DNA of 64,000 nucleotides from Halobacillus faecis (GTDB taxonomy: Bacteria > Bacillota > Bacilli > Bacillales > Halobacillaceae). The position numbers and the translations under genes are program-made. The stretch covers positions 1 through 64,000 of the forward strand of contig NZ_BJYD01000001.1 of the NCBI RefSeq assembly GCF_007991335.1. Reading direction: 5' to 3'. The notes under the pieces are model-generated. The model worked only from the letters and a program-made list of their open reading frames with translations, did not search any database and had not been told where the DNA came from. Of the stretch, positions 17,363 through 27,275 are shown piece by piece (the stretch's first letter is position 1; every line of letters begins with the position of its first letter).

Positions 17363-17866
17363 ATGCTGAAAATTTATGTGGGATCCCAAAACCCAACGAA
17401 AATTGAATCCGTAAAAAGTGTATTTCCGGACATGGAAGTCATCGGAATGGAAGTAGAATCGAAGGTTGCAGCTCAACCTTTTTCTGATGAAGAGACATTA
17501 GAAGGGGCAATCAACCGTGCGAGGGAATGTGCATCTCAAAACAAAGCCAATATAGGAATTGGACTTGAAGGTGGAGTCATGGAGATTGAAGATGATCTCT
17601 ACCTATGTAATTGGGGGGCGCTAGTAGATAGTAAAGAGAACGTCTACACCGCGAGCGGTGCTCGTATCCCCCTTCCTGATGAAATTAAAGCAGGATTGGA
17701 AAAAGGGAAAGAGCTTGGGGAAGTCATGGATGAATATACGGACAAACATGATGTAAGAAAAAAAGAAGGGGCCATCGGGATTTTTACGAATGGCGTCATT
17801 CACAGGGAAGAAATGTTCACCCATGTAGTGAAATTGTTAAAAGGACAGTGGTCCTACGATCAATAA
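17363..17866 (+). CDS. DUF84 family inosine/xanthosine triphosphatase-like protein
   Basis: This 167-residue protein is of the DUF84/YjjX-type family, which removes non-canonical purine triphosphates (ITP, XTP) from the nucleotide pool. The N-terminal VGSQNPTKIESVKSVF (residues 5-20) is the family signature, and GIGLEGGV lies near residue 64-71. A GTG at 17354 is an alternative start, but the ATG at 17363 fits the AAAGGTG site (spacing 6). It is a single gene with its own terminator. The substrate is inferred from the family and was not established here. Confidence 0.82.
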   Translation: MLKIYVGSQNPTKIESVKSVFPDMEVIGMEVESKVAAQPFSDEETLEGAINRARECASQNKANIGIGLEGGVMEIEDDLYLCNWGALVDSKENVYTASGARIPLPDEIKAGLEKGKELGEVMDEYTDKHDVRKKEGAIGIFTNGVIHREEMFTHVVKLLKGQWSYDQ

Positions 17867-17903
17867 GAAAAGGATGCATCTTTATTCGATGCATCCTTTT
17901 CTT
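17865..17903. terminator. Rho-independent terminator
   Basis: A 16-bp perfect stem (aagaaaaggatgcatc with its complement) has a 7-base loop. The stem ends in A/T-rich pairs and so can act both ways. Confidence 0.88.
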
Positions 17904-18010
17904 ATGTCTTTCAGTTAATGTACATAAGATCCCGATTGAGGAACACTCCTTATCGAGATCTTTGGGGATCGTTTGCCCTCTTTGAGTGTCAGGGGTGGTT
18001 GGGGAGCGAG

Positions 18011-18059
18011 GCATTCCTCGCAGCTCCATCCTCTCAACACAAGTTTTGAAATCGAGTCT
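18011..18059. repeat. Right-end remnant of the MITE-like repeat
   Basis: The 49 bases align with the right end of the element at 13536-13584 (35 of 49 identical by hand, including ctcaaca and agtct at the end). The sequence before it (from about 17927) shows patchy likeness such as ccctctttgagtg. The left end is missing, so this is a truncated copy. Confidence 0.5.
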
Positions 18060-18101
18060 ACCATAATCTTGCCAGGTACATGAGCCCCCTAGTAGAGAGG
18101 T

Positions 18102-18542
18102 TTATTCGTATAAGTAGGTGAGGACTTCAAGGGCTTGATCCAATGTCTCTACGGTTACATCAGCTTGATTAGATAATTCTTTGAGTGGGTGAATAAGAGA
18201 TTCTGGTCTAACTAAAATTAACGGCTTTCCTGCTTGGATGGCCGCTCCTGCGTCCATTGCTGTATTCCACTGTTTGTATGACTCACCGAAATAAGCGATG
18301 ACGGCATCAGATTTCTGCAGCAAAACACGTGTTCTGAAATTATTTATACTGGATGCAGCATCATCACGATACACTTTACTTGGCTGTTCCCCTAGGATCT
18401 TCTCTCCGATATCGTCAGAAAGTGCATGATTCTCTTGAGGACTTACGAAGTTGATGGGCAATTTTTCTTTTTCTGCTTTTTTTCTTATCTCATTTCGCCA
18501 ATCATCATGAATCTGACCTGCTAAATAAATCGTTAATTCCAT
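18102..18542 (-). CDS. ytoQ: YtoQ family protein (nucleoside deoxyribosyltransferase-like fold)
   Basis: This 146-residue protein closely resembles YtoQ. The N-terminus IYLAGQIHDDWRNEI and the central YRDDAASSINNFRTRVLL with SDAVIAYFGESYKQWN resemble the nucleoside 2-deoxyribosyltransferase/TIR-like Rossmann fold group. Activity is not known. An ideal AAGGAGG site precedes the ATG at 18542. It lies next to the repeat remnant and is separated from the chemotaxis gene by a terminator. Confidence 0.87.
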   Translation of the reverse strand: MELTIYLAGQIHDDWRNEIRKKAEKEKLPINFVSPQENHALSDDIGEKILGEQPSKVYRDDAASSINNFRTRVLLQKSDAVIAYFGESYKQWNTAMDAGAAIQAGKPLILVRPESLIHPLKELSNQADVTVETLDQALEVLTYLYE

Positions 18543-18596
18543 TGGTTTATCCTCCTTAAAAATCCCTTTTCATTAGTATGAAAGATGTGAAAAAGG

Positions 18597-18626
18597 AAGT
18601 CCAGCAAAGGGTCTTTTGCTGGACTT
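18597..18626 (-). terminator. Terminator of the chemotaxis receptor gene
   Basis: A 12-bp perfect stem (aagtccagcaaa with its complement, loop gggtct), with the minus-strand tail cttcctttttc. It lies directly after the minus-strand receptor gene. Confidence 0.88.
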
Positions 18627-18634
18627 CTCTGTAG

Positions 18635-20773
18635 TTATGAAGATAACCTTTCCTCTTCATGGATGGGTTCTTCTTTGTTGTTCGTTTTGGAAATTGAATG
18701 TTCTTCAAAGTCACCCGTTTCCAATTGGTCTTCCGCTTCCTTGAAAGCTTCATCCAAGGCTTCAGATTCCATTCCTTCCTGACTATTCTCTGTATTTTCA
18801 TTGATGGTGAACTGGCTGATTTCAGCAGAAAGTTCCTGTGAAAGTCCTTGAAGATCAGTAGCTGAATGGTGAACTTTTTCTATGGATGTTAATTGATTTT
18901 CACTAGAAGCGGCGACTTCCTCTGCTGTAGCTACTGCTTCTTCGGAAATTACACTAATACTTTGGAGCCTTTCTTTCACTTCTTCATTTACACGATCTAC
19001 ACCGTCAACAGCTTCATTTACTTCCTGGATTTGTTCATTCATAGATTGTACATAGGAGGCGATTCGGTCGAAAGCATCTTTCGTTTGAATGACAGCTTTC
19101 CCTTGTGAAGATTGGTAGTGTTTAAATTTCTCTGCTTCATCAGAAAGAGTCGTCATTTGGGTAGACATGACTGTGACCATTTCTTGAATGCTTCCTGCTT
19201 CCTGTTTGGAACGCTCCGCTAATTTTCTAACTTCATCGGCAACAACAGCGAAGCCTTTTCCTGCTTCACCGGCCCTGGCTGATTCAATAGCGGCATTCAG
19301 GGCTAACAGGTTTGTACTGTCCGCAATCCCTTCAATGGTTGTGACCACTTTGTTTACTTCTTCAGATTTTCGTGAAGCGTTCTGAACTTCCTCTGCCATG
19401 TGGGAGGCAAGTTCGATGAAGTCTTTGGAAGTCTTTTCTAATTCAGCGACTGTTTGTAAACCGGCATGGCCTTCGGTTTCTGCTTCCATCAGTCTGTCTT
19501 CTATTGTTCCCGTAGCTTTTTTTGTATCAGTGATCGCTTCTGTGACTTGCTGGATGAATTGGTGAGTTTCATCAATCTTTTGAGCTTGGTCCTGAGAGCC
19601 AGCTGCTACCTGACTAATGGCTTCGTTCACTTCCTCCGCTTGATTTGCTGTTTGATCAGAAATTGTTGCAAGACTTTCAGAAGATGTATTAAGGATACCT
19701 GTTGCTTGTAGTACCTTACGTACGGATTGTTCCATTCTGTCAGCCATGTGGTTAAACTGTAAGCCTAGCTCAGCCATCTCATCTTTGGAAGTCAAATCCA
19801 CTCGATGAGATAGATCGCCGTCACCAATAATTGTGGCACTTTCCTTTAGACTGTTAATGGATTTTTTTATGGAACGAATCAAGAAGAAACCAGTGGTCAG
19901 TATGGCTAATAAAATGATTCCGCCAATAATTGCGAGTAATGTTGTTAACCATTGCTGTCTCTGTTGCTGCTCTTCAAGCATCGTAGTATTTAATTGATTG
20001 GCTGTGGACATAACTTGATCCACCTGACTTGAAACATCGGCTGCAATCCCTTCAAAGGATGCGCGAATGGAGTTCGCCTGTGTGAATGTATTATCCATGG
20101 AGTTAATCGTCTGTTCATACTTTAAAAGGTTCCTGCTCAAGATGGAAGACTGATCTGGATCCAAATCCATTTCTTTAATGGTTTCCTTGAAATTTTGAGA
20201 ACTGGTTTTAAATGCAGATAATTGCTCAGAGTTTGGTTCATTAATGTAATTTCGTTCACTTACTTTCATGGCGAGCAAAGAATTTTTCAATGGTTCACTA
20301 TTCACAGACTCAATCACATCATTGAACTTTTTATAGGACGTTTGTATGTGTTGATGCAGCCCTTTATCTTCAGTAAAGCCCACTAATTTATACATATTGA
20401 CCAAAGGACCTAGTTCTTCTTCATACTCCATAGCTTTTTTAGTGATTTCCGTGAATTGATTGCCAATCTCAGGATAACTTTTATACGTTTTGGCAAAGTT
20501 CGTGGCTTTTTCTTTTACTGATTGGATGGCTGCAGTTGCTGCCTCCCCTTGGTCAGCGCTCGGCTTATGGAAGAAAGTTTGTTGTTCAATCAAGGTTTTA
20601 GACATTAAGTAATTAATTTCTTGACTATCAGCGAGTGACTGTTGAACCTTTTTTGATCGTTGTGCCATCTCTTTCTGTTCTTGAAAAAAATATGTAGAAA
20701 AAACAAAGATGGCGAAAATTCCAACGACCGCTACGATTAACAGAAAACGCATCCGGCCTTTAATCGATCTCAT
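18635..20773 (-). CDS. Methyl-accepting chemotaxis protein
   Basis: This 712-residue receptor has a first membrane helix at about 9-30, an extracellular helical ligand region (about 31-275, four-helix-bundle type), a second membrane helix at about 280-305, a HAMP domain (about 305-358) and a long signalling coiled coil. The hairpin tip includes [20 protein letters not shown] and [11 protein letters not shown]. The last 50 residues are an unusual acidic tail ([17 protein letters not shown] and beyond) instead of a short end. The start is the ATG at 20773 after GAAGGAGGGG; a longer frame to 20800 is unlikely. The ligand is unknown. Upstream, TAAA with a TATAT-like -10 is only a poor sigma-D match. 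Confidence 0.9.
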   Translation of the reverse strand: MRSIKGRMRFLLIVAVVGIFAIFVFSTYFFQEQKEMAQRSKKVQQSLADSQEINYLMSKTLIEQQTFFHKPSADQGEAATAAIQSVKEKATNFAKTYKSYPEIGNQFTEITKKAMEYEEELGPLVNMYKLVGFTEDKGLHQHIQTSYKKFNDVIESVNSEPLKNSLLAMKVSERNYINEPNSEQLSAFKTSSQNFKETIKEMDLDPDQSSILSRNLLKYEQTINSMDNTFTQANSIRASFEGIAADVSSQVDQVMSTANQLNTTMLEEQQQRQQWLTTLLAIIGGIILLAILTTGFFLIRSIKKSINSLKESATIIGDGDLSHRVDLTSKDEMAELGLQFNHMADRMEQSVRKVLQATGILNTSSESLATISDQTANQAEEVNEAISQVAAGSQDQAQKIDETHQFIQQVTEAITDTKKATGTIEDRLMEAETEGHAGLQTVAELEKTSKDFIELASHMAEEVQNASRKSEEVNKVVTTIEGIADSTNLLALNAAIESARAGEAGKGFAVVADEVRKLAERSKQEAGSIQEMVTVMSTQMTTLSDEAEKFKHYQSSQGKAVIQTKDAFDRIASYVQSMNEQIQEVNEAVDGVDRVNEEVKERLQSISVISEEAVATAEEVAASSENQLTSIEKVHHSATDLQGLSQELSAEISQFTINENTENSQEGMESEALDEAFKEAEDQLETGDFEEHSISKTNNKEEPIHEEERLSS

Positions 20774-20907
20774 TCGACCCCTCCTTCGAAAAATTTGCAA
20801 ATTTCTCTATATACTGATTAATTATAGAACTTTTTATCTAGTAAAACAATAGGAGGAATACGCATGGGAGGGAGTCTTTTGGCTTATATTGACTAAACAT
20901 AAGTGTA

Positions 20908-20936
20908 TTTACACCTGTTTGAATTGAGTGTATGAT
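20908..20936 (+). promoter_or_regulatory. Sigma-A promoter of the PTS EIIC-like gene
   Basis: TTTACA (20908-20913), 17 bases, TATGAT (20931-20936), 28 bases before the start codon. Both hexamers are one base off consensus. Confidence 0.6.
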
Positions 20937-20964
20937 AGTTTTGGTCGAATCAGGAGGTTGAGCA

Positions 20965-21993
20965 ATGCTTACTTTTTTAAAAAGAAAAGGGATTCAGTTG
21001 TCCTTTCAGGCATATTTTGTCACCGCATTAAGCTATATGGCGTTAGGGCTCTTTTCTTCACTAATTATTGGATTAATTATTAAAACGATTGGCGAACAGA
21101 CAGATATTATTGTTCTATCAGAATCATTTGTAGAGATGGGTACTTTTGCAATGGACACGAAGATATGGGGCGGAGCCATTGGAGCTGCGATTGCTTATGG
21201 TCTAAAAGCGCCTCCGCTCGTCATATTTGCAGCATTATTCAGCGGAGCGTCCGGCGCAGAGTTAGGCGGCCCGGCAGGAAGTTATATTGCCGCTTTAATA
21301 GCGACGGAATTCGGAAAGATTGTCAGTAAAGAAACCAAAATAGATATCATTCTGACTCCTTTTGTCACAATTATTATAGGTTATTGTGTGGCGGCAGCGA
21401 TCGGGGCCCCGATTGGACGTTTTATGGCAGGAGTAGGCAGCCTTATTAATTGGGCGACTCAACAACAGCCCATCATCATGGGGGCACTTGTGGCTGTTTT
21501 GATGGGAGTTGCATTGACAGCACCTATTTCCAGCTTGGCCATTGCTTTGATGCTCTCCTTAGATGGTGTGGCGGCCGGAGCAGCCACGGTGGGTTGTGCA
21601 GCACAAATGATCGGTTTTGCCACCATCAGTTACAGAGATAACGGATTTGGTGGTGCTCTCGCTCAAGGGATCGGAACATCTATGCTTCAAATTGCGAATG
21701 TGGTAAAAAAACCTTTGATCATACTTCCTCCAACCATAGCTGGAGCAGTCCTTGCTCCTATTGCCGCCGTCTGGTTGAGTGTAGAAAATAATGCGGCCGG
21801 TTCAGGAATGGGGACAAGTGGATTTGTGGGCCAAATTATGACATTTGAGTCCATGGGTTTCTCCTGGGAAATCTTCTGGATCATTATCGTTTTTCACTTT
21901 ATAGGTCCTGCCTTGATCAGTTATCTCGTAGCCTTCTGGTTCCGCAGAAAAGGGTGGATCCAACCAGGTGATATGATTATTCAATACGATTGA
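20965..21993 (+). CDS. PTS EIIC-like membrane protein (PTS_EIIC_2 type)
   Basis: This 342-residue protein has about nine or ten hydrophobic segments and Gly/Ala-rich helices, resembling the stand-alone PTS EIIC_2 family of Firmicutes. It has no fused EIIA or EIIB and none is encoded nearby, so phosphorylation-coupled transport is doubtful; the family's function is unclear. CAGGAGG precedes the ATG. The next gene, a thioredoxin-like protein, follows after 34 bases and may be co-transcribed. The call rests on overall recognition; no sugar can be named. Confidence 0.72.
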   Translation: MLTFLKRKGIQLSFQAYFVTALSYMALGLFSSLIIGLIIKTIGEQTDIIVLSESFVEMGTFAMDTKIWGGAIGAAIAYGLKAPPLVIFAALFSGASGAELGGPAGSYIAALIATEFGKIVSKETKIDIILTPFVTIIIGYCVAAAIGAPIGRFMAGVGSLINWATQQQPIIMGALVAVLMGVALTAPISSLAIALMLSLDGVAAGAATVGCAAQMIGFATISYRDNGFGGALAQGIGTSMLQIANVVKKPLIILPPTIAGAVLAPIAAVWLSVENNAAGSGMGTSGFVGQIMTFESMGFSWEIFWIIIVFHFIGPALISYLVAFWFRRKGWIQPGDMIIQYD

Positions 21994-22027
21994 TGTTGTG
22001 CTAGAATAGCGTTGGAGGTGACCAGAA

Positions 22028-22345
22028 ATGATTACACTAGAATCAGATCAGCAAATGAAAGAACTACAAAATAAACAATCTGTCATTTTTTTATTTTCTG
22101 CAGACTGGTGTCCAGATTGCAGGGTGATTGAACCATTTCTTCCAGAATTGGAGGATAAGTATTCAGATTGGACATTTGTATATGTCGATCGTGATCAATT
22201 CATCCACATCTGCGCAGAAAACGATGTTTTCGGTATTCCGAGTTTTCTTGCCTTCAAAGATGGAGAAGAAGTTGGCCGCTTTGTGAGTAAAGACCGAAAA
22301 ACAAAAGAACAGATCGAAGAATTTATCAACAAACTTGACCAATAA
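22028..22345 (+). CDS. ytpP: Thioredoxin-like protein YtpP
   Basis: This 105-residue single-domain thioredoxin-fold protein has an active site WCPDC (Trp27, Cys28, Cys31) in SADWCPDCRVIEPF and a cis-Pro in GIPSFLAF near 75. The CPDC motif differs from the CGPC of main thioredoxins, which alters redox potential and partner choice. Partners are not known. GGAGGTGA precedes the ATG. It precedes ytpQ as in B. subtilis but is separated from it by a strong terminator. Confidence 0.92.
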   Translation: MITLESDQQMKELQNKQSVIFLFSADWCPDCRVIEPFLPELEDKYSDWTFVYVDRDQFIHICAENDVFGIPSFLAFKDGEEVGRFVSKDRKTKEQIEEFINKLDQ

Positions 22346-22388
22346 AAAGAAACAGACCGTGCCAAGGCGCGGTCTGTTTCTTTTTATT
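22341..22388. terminator. Rho-independent terminator after ytpP
   Basis: A 19-bp perfect stem (aataaaaagaaacagaccg and its complement, 10-base loop), overlapping the ytpP stop and ending in a T run. Confidence 0.93.
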
Positions 22389-22477
22389 CAATCTCCATCC
22401 CTAGACACTTGCAATTTAAGCAGAACATCAAAGGAATGAAAAAGAATCCTGCCATATCGTAGAATAGCGTTGTGCTT

Positions 22478-22505
22478 TTGTTATGTAGGTATAAATGTGT
22501 ATAAT
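22478..22505 (+). promoter_or_regulatory. Candidate promoter of ytpQ
   Basis: TTGTTA (22478-22483), 16 bases, TATAAT (22500-22505), about 75 bases before ytpQ. Confidence 0.5.
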
Positions 22506-22579
22506 AGAAAACGATGTAGTTTTGAAGAAACGAAAATAATGTACAAATTCTTTCTTCCCATTATAAAGGAGGAAAAAAG

Positions 22580-23398
22580 ATGAAAATGACAAGTATCAAG
22601 ATGAAGAAAAAACTTGAAGAACGATTAGCGAATGATCAATGGAAGACGACATTCAATAGAGATAAAGATACTTTCCGTGTCGAGTGGAGCCACTCAGGAA
22701 AAGGAATTACCATTACACTGCCTAATGTAATATCAAAGTATGAGGCACGGGGAGAGGAAGCTATTGATGAGCTAGAAGACCATGTGAAAGAAGCTCTTCG
22801 AGTTATGAATGAAGATCACAAGTTGACAGGTAAAGAGCAGAACATTTTTCCTGTCATAAGAGCCGCTTCTTTTCCCACGGAAACAGAACAGGGGAAAAAG
22901 TTGATTTATGTTGACCATACAGCAGAAACACGTATATATTATGCTTTGGATTTAGGCAAATCTTATCAATTGATTGATGAGAAAATGTTAAAAGATGAAG
23001 GTTGGTCTTTAGACAGGGTTAAGGAAGTGGCTGGCTTTAATGTGCGTTCTCTTCCTGTTGAAATGAAAAAAGACAGCGTGTATGGAAATGACTTCTATTT
23101 CCATTCAGCAGGGGACGGCTACGATGCAAGTCGTATCCTGAACGAAGCTCTTCTGGAAAAGCTTAAAGCTGAGTGTAAAGGTGAGCTTGCCATCAGCATC
23201 CCTCACCAGGATGTTATTATCTTTGCAGATGTCCAAAATTCTGAAGGATATGATATATTAGCCCAGATGGCTATGAAATTCTTTGCAGAAGGAACGGTGC
23301 CTGTTACTTCCTTATCGTTTTTATATGAGGATAAGCAGCTGGAACCGATTTTCATTCTTGCTCAGAAGAAACCGAATAAGGATCGAAAGGAAGAGTAG
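22580..23398 (+). CDS. ytpQ: DUF1444 family protein YtpQ
   Basis: This 272-residue soluble protein is recognised as YtpQ (DUF1444) by length, place and sequence style. It is mixed alpha/beta with no membrane segment; residues 50-75 are strongly acidic. No catalytic motif is evident and the family's function is unknown. AAAGGAGG precedes the ATG. ytpR begins 3 bases after its stop, so the two are surely co-transcribed, hinting at a translation-linked role, which is inference. Confidence 0.88.
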   Translation: MKMTSIKMKKKLEERLANDQWKTTFNRDKDTFRVEWSHSGKGITITLPNVISKYEARGEEAIDELEDHVKEALRVMNEDHKLTGKEQNIFPVIRAASFPTETEQGKKLIYVDHTAETRIYYALDLGKSYQLIDEKMLKDEGWSLDRVKEVAGFNVRSLPVEMKKDSVYGNDFYFHSAGDGYDASRILNEALLEKLKAECKGELAISIPHQDVIIFADVQNSEGYDILAQMAMKFFAEGTVPVTSLSFLYEDKQLEPIFILAQKKPNKDRKEE

Positions 23399-23401
23399 AC
23401 C

Positions 23402-24007
23402 ATGGATGTATTTTACAACAAGCAAGGAATCGGAGATGTCCTGATCATTCCAATTAAAGAAGGAAACCGCGATACTTTTAAACAGGAAGCTTACGGAGAT
23501 GTAGTGAAAATAACAGATAGCAAGGACGGTTCTTTGCTTGGCTACAATATTTTCAACGCCTCTAAGTACTTTAACCTCGATGGGCAAGGGAAAATGCGTA
23601 TGACCGAAGAGATGCTAACTCCAATTAAAGACCTTTTTACTGAAAATCAGCTCAACGATGTTCTAGACTTTGATTTAAGTCCAAAGTTCGTGGTTGGATA
23701 TGTGAAGGAAAAAGCGGGCCACGAGAACGCCGACAAATTGAGTGTGTGTCAAGTGGATGTTGGAGATGAAACATTGCAGATTGTCTGCGGTGCGCCAAAC
23801 ATTGATCAGGGGCAGAAAGTCGTTGTTGCTAAAGTAGGAGCGGTTATGCCTGGTGGAATGAAAATTAAAGATGCGGAGTTGAGAGGCGTTCCTTCCTCCG
23901 GCATGATTTGTTCCGCAAAAGAGTTGAACCTACCAGATGCACCAAAAGAAAAAGGAATCTTAGTTCTTGACGAAGATGCTGTTATTGGGCAGCCTTTTGA
24001 AGTTTAA
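23402..24007 (+). CDS. ytpR: tRNA-binding-domain protein YtpR
   Basis: This 201-residue protein has an N-terminal DUF4479-type part (1-90) and a C-terminal tRNA-binding OB-fold like that at the start of PheT (bacterial phenylalanyl-tRNA synthetase beta). The signature runs from [20 protein letters not shown] (near residue 98) through VCGAPN to [17 protein letters not shown]. It contains no catalytic synthetase part and is a paralogue of the PheT N-terminus. Function is unknown; tRNA binding is inferred. The AAGGAAGAG site overlaps the end of ytpQ. Confidence 0.9.
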   Translation: MDVFYNKQGIGDVLIIPIKEGNRDTFKQEAYGDVVKITDSKDGSLLGYNIFNASKYFNLDGQGKMRMTEEMLTPIKDLFTENQLNDVLDFDLSPKFVVGYVKEKAGHENADKLSVCQVDVGDETLQIVCGAPNIDQGQKVVVAKVGAVMPGGMKIKDAELRGVPSSGMICSAKELNLPDAPKEKGILVLDEDAVIGQPFEV

Positions 24008-24021
24008 TCAGGATAAAGATA

Positions 24022-24052
24022 AGCAAAGTAGCCCAGCTGCTTTGCTTTTTTT
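24022..24052 (+). terminator. Rho-independent terminator after ytpR
   Basis: A stem agcaaagtagc/gctgctttgct with one mismatch, followed by seven T. Confidence 0.85.
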
Positions 24053-24160
24053 GATTCAAAAGTCATTTTTAAAGGTATTGTAAACCAACCAATGCCTCAA
24101 ACCTGTTAAAATAGGGATAATCCTATATGTGATTTTAAAATTGAAAAGAGAGTGAACGTA

Positions 24161-27100
24161 ATGTGGAAAGACTTAAGAAATAAGATGAAAAAATTGCTGG
24201 ATACAGAAGAAAAAAATGACCAGGAGACGCTACATAAAATAGAAGAAAGAAATGATGTAAACGCTAAAACAAAAATGACGTACCGCTACCCGAAACAAGG
24301 TGAATTTCGTTTTCCTGTGATTCCGGATGCTCCAGGAAAAGCTCAAAATGAAAATGAAAGTTATCAACGTCCTCGGCGCAAGAAACCAGTTGAAAAACAG
24401 GAACCTGTGGAGGAGTTTCCCCAAAGAAAGAAAAGGCCGAGGAAAGAAGAAAATGGGACTGATGAGCTTCCGGAAACTTCATCAATCCCATTCACGCCGA
24501 CCGATGTTCCATCCCCTATTTACGGTTACCAAGCACGCCAACTTACTAAAGGCTTGGAAAGGTTGGAATATGCCGTTGAAGAACAGCAATCACAACCGGA
24601 ATTTTTTACGGATTCCAATGATGAAAAGCAATGGCAGGAATTGCGGAAGCGGATGAGAGCACGTGTCGATGAAGGAAATTCTAGACCGAAAACTGTTTCC
24701 GATCTACCGAAAATCCTGGAGCGGGAAGAGGCGGCCACTACGGAAAACACCTTGTCCAAGGAGACGAAGGAAGAGCCTGGAAGTGAGTACCTAAGAGACA
24801 TCAGACCGAGTATATCCAAAGAGTATCGGGGTCTCACATTCGCTGATGAGGAAATGGACCAACCAGCAGAAGACTCAGTCGAAGAAACCTTATCGATGGA
24901 CAATGAAAATTCAGGTGTAACAAACACACAGGATATCCCCTTAGAAAAAGGAAAAGATGAAGAACATCAAGAGGATGAAGTAGAAAAGGGGGGCAAAGAG
25001 AGCCTTTCTGAATCTCTGCAAGAGGCTATTCAAAGAGGAGAAGAAGACTCATTAAATCCTTCAGAAGTGAACGAATATGAAGAGGATGAAACGACTTCAA
25101 ATTCCTTTGATGGTGAAAGAGAAACGAATGAAAGACAGACAGGCTCGTTGTCTGAACTTGAGGAAACACACAGTGTGAATCAGGCCAAAGAAGAGTCAGC
25201 TTTATCCATGGCCGATGACCAAGAAGATGCAAGCACGAATAATGAAGAAATCGAAACCGGGCAACTGGATCATTCAGATTCTGAAGTCACGGAATTACAG
25301 GATACGCAAACAGAACTTGAAAATGAGCAGGAGAACGAAGAGGAACAAGAAGAACCTTCCTCTCTTAGTGAGGAAGAGGAGATGTCTCCAAAAGAAAATA
25401 CGGACCAGCCGGAAACTGAATTAGTAGAAGAACACATGGTAGAAAATCTTTCGACCTCTACCGATCCTTCTGATGAAGAAACAGAAATGTATCAACAAAC
25501 CGAAGTGGAAAAACCTAAGAGTGCAGAACCACCTCAATTTGAAAACGAAACGAAAAATAAAAAGGCCTCAAATGCCCATGAACCTTCGAAAAAGAAAGAG
25601 GGGGCAAAACGTAGTGTGCCTTTTAATGTCCTGATGACGCCACGGGACAAAAGAAATCGTGATCATGGAAATATCCCTAACAGGCAGGAGAAAAAGCCTG
25701 AACCAAAAAAAGGTGAACCTGCAGTCAAGGAAGTCATAGAAGAAAAAAGTGAAAGAATAGAGTACCATACGCCTCTTCATCTGCTTGAAGACCCAGTACG
25801 TCCAACTTCTCTAGATGATAGTTGGATAACAGAACAAATGGAACTACTTGAAACGACTCTTCGACACTTCCATGTGCGTGCAAAAGTCGTTAATGCAATG
25901 AAAGGTCCAACAGTCACAAGGTTTGAAGTGCAGCCGGAACCAGGGGTCAAAGTGAGTAAAATTACCAACTTGTCTGATGATATCAAACTTAGTATGGCAG
26001 CAAGAGACATAAGAATAGAGGCGCCGATCCCAGGAAAACAAGCCGTAGGAATCGAAATCCCTAATAAACAATCCATGATGGTCGGGTTGCAGGAGATCTT
26101 TGAATCCGAAGCTTTCCAAAATGATGATTCCCCACTGACGGTTGGATTAGGTCTCGATATCGGTGGAGATTCTATAGTTACAAACTTGAAGAAAATGCCT
26201 CACGGTTTGATTGCGGGTGCGACGGGATCAGGAAAGAGTGTATGTATCAACACGATCTTGATCAGCCTTTTGTATAAAGCACACCATGAAGATGTGAAGT
26301 TTTTGCTTATTGATCCGAAAATGGTGGAACTCGCCCCCTATAATGACCTTCCGCACCTTGTGTCACCGGTTATTACAGACGTTAAAGCAGCCACCACTGC
26401 ATTGAAGTGGGCTGTGAAAGAAATGGAAGAGCGTTATGAAAAATTTGTAGAAGAAGGGGTGCGGGACGTTGAGCGTTACAATGAAAAAATGAAGAAGCAA
26501 CAGAGAGACTCTGAGAAACTTCCTTATTTAGTCATTGTCATTGATGAGCTCGCCGACCTAATGATGGTTTCCCCACAGGATGTCGAAGATGCTATTTGCC
26601 GCATCGCACAAAAAGCAAGGGCCTGCGGAATTCATTTGCTGCTAGCAACCCAGCGACCGTCTGTGGATGTCATTACCGGATTGATCAAAGCTAATATACC
26701 GACAAGGATCGCTTTTAGTGTGTCATCACAAGTGGATTCTAGAACCATCATTGATTCAGGGGGAGCCGAAAAACTTCTGGGTAGAGGCGATATGCTCTTT
26801 GTTGAAAATGGTTCAGGTCAGCCTGTTCGTATCCAAGGGGCTTTAGTTTCTGATGATGAAATTGAAAGAGTGACTCACCATGTGAAAAAGGTCGCTCCTC
26901 CGCAATACCTCTTTCACCAGGAAGAGTTGATGAAGCAGGTTTCCACAGAAGAAGAAACGGATGAAATATTTGACGAAGCTGTAGATTTTGTTCTTGAGCA
27001 TAATGGAGCAAGTGCGTCACTTATTCAGCGCCGGTTCAAGGTAGGGTACAATCGGGCCGCCCGATTGATTGACCAGATGGAAGCCTATGGAATTATTTCG

Positions 27101-27169
27101 GAACAAAAAGGAAGTAAGCCGAGAGACATCTTATTAACAAGGCAGCAAATCGAAGAAATGATGGAGTAA
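24161..27169 (+). CDS. sftA: Septum-associated DNA translocase SftA
   Basis: This 1002-residue soluble FtsK/SpoIIIE-family motor moves chromosome ends away from the division septum. It lacks the N-terminal membrane helices of SpoIIIE. A very acidic, Gln/Glu/Ser-rich linker spans about residues 205-465. The motor domain follows, with Walker A GATGSGKS near 686-693 and Walker B VIVIDELADLM near 792, then RPSVDVITG. The C-terminal gamma winged helix (FDEAVDFVLEHNGASAS onward, about 930-1000) reads DNA polarity sites. It is slightly longer than B. subtilis SftA (952) because of the linker. GTG at 24152 is an alternative start; ATG at 24161 is preferred. Confidence 0.95.
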   Translation: MWKDLRNKMKKLLDTEEKNDQETLHKIEERNDVNAKTKMTYRYPKQGEFRFPVIPDAPGKAQNENESYQRPRRKKPVEKQEPVEEFPQRKKRPRKEENGTDELPETSSIPFTPTDVPSPIYGYQARQLTKGLERLEYAVEEQQSQPEFFTDSNDEKQWQELRKRMRARVDEGNSRPKTVSDLPKILEREEAATTENTLSKETKEEPGSEYLRDIRPSISKEYRGLTFADEEMDQPAEDSVEETLSMDNENSGVTNTQDIPLEKGKDEEHQEDEVEKGGKESLSESLQEAIQRGEEDSLNPSEVNEYEEDETTSNSFDGERETNERQTGSLSELEETHSVNQAKEESALSMADDQEDASTNNEEIETGQLDHSDSEVTELQDTQTELENEQENEEEQEEPSSLSEEEEMSPKENTDQPETELVEEHMVENLSTSTDPSDEETEMYQQTEVEKPKSAEPPQFENETKNKKASNAHEPSKKKEGAKRSVPFNVLMTPRDKRNRDHGNIPNRQEKKPEPKKGEPAVKEVIEEKSERIEYHTPLHLLEDPVRPTSLDDSWITEQMELLETTLRHFHVRAKVVNAMKGPTVTRFEVQPEPGVKVSKITNLSDDIKLSMAARDIRIEAPIPGKQAVGIEIPNKQSMMVGLQEIFESEAFQNDDSPLTVGLGLDIGGDSIVTNLKKMPHGLIAGATGSGKSVCINTILISLLYKAHHEDVKFLLIDPKMVELAPYNDLPHLVSPVITDVKAATTALKWAVKEMEERYEKFVEEGVRDVERYNEKMKKQQRDSEKLPYLVIVIDELADLMMVSPQDVEDAICRIAQKARACGIHLLLATQRPSVDVITGLIKANIPTRIAFSVSSQVDSRTIIDSGGAEKLLGRGDMLFVENGSGQPVRIQGALVSDDEIERVTHHVKKVAPPQYLFHQEELMKQVSTEEETDEIFDEAVDFVLEHNGASASLIQRRFKVGYNRAARLIDQMEAYGIISEQKGSKPRDILLTRQQIEEMME

Positions 27170-27275
27170 ATCGTTCATTTCGGCAAAAACCTTGTGCAAA
27201 ACTTCTCAATTTTATATGATTAACAGTGAATGAAAACGAGAGAGATCACGACCTCTATGTTTAAGGAGTTAAGCC

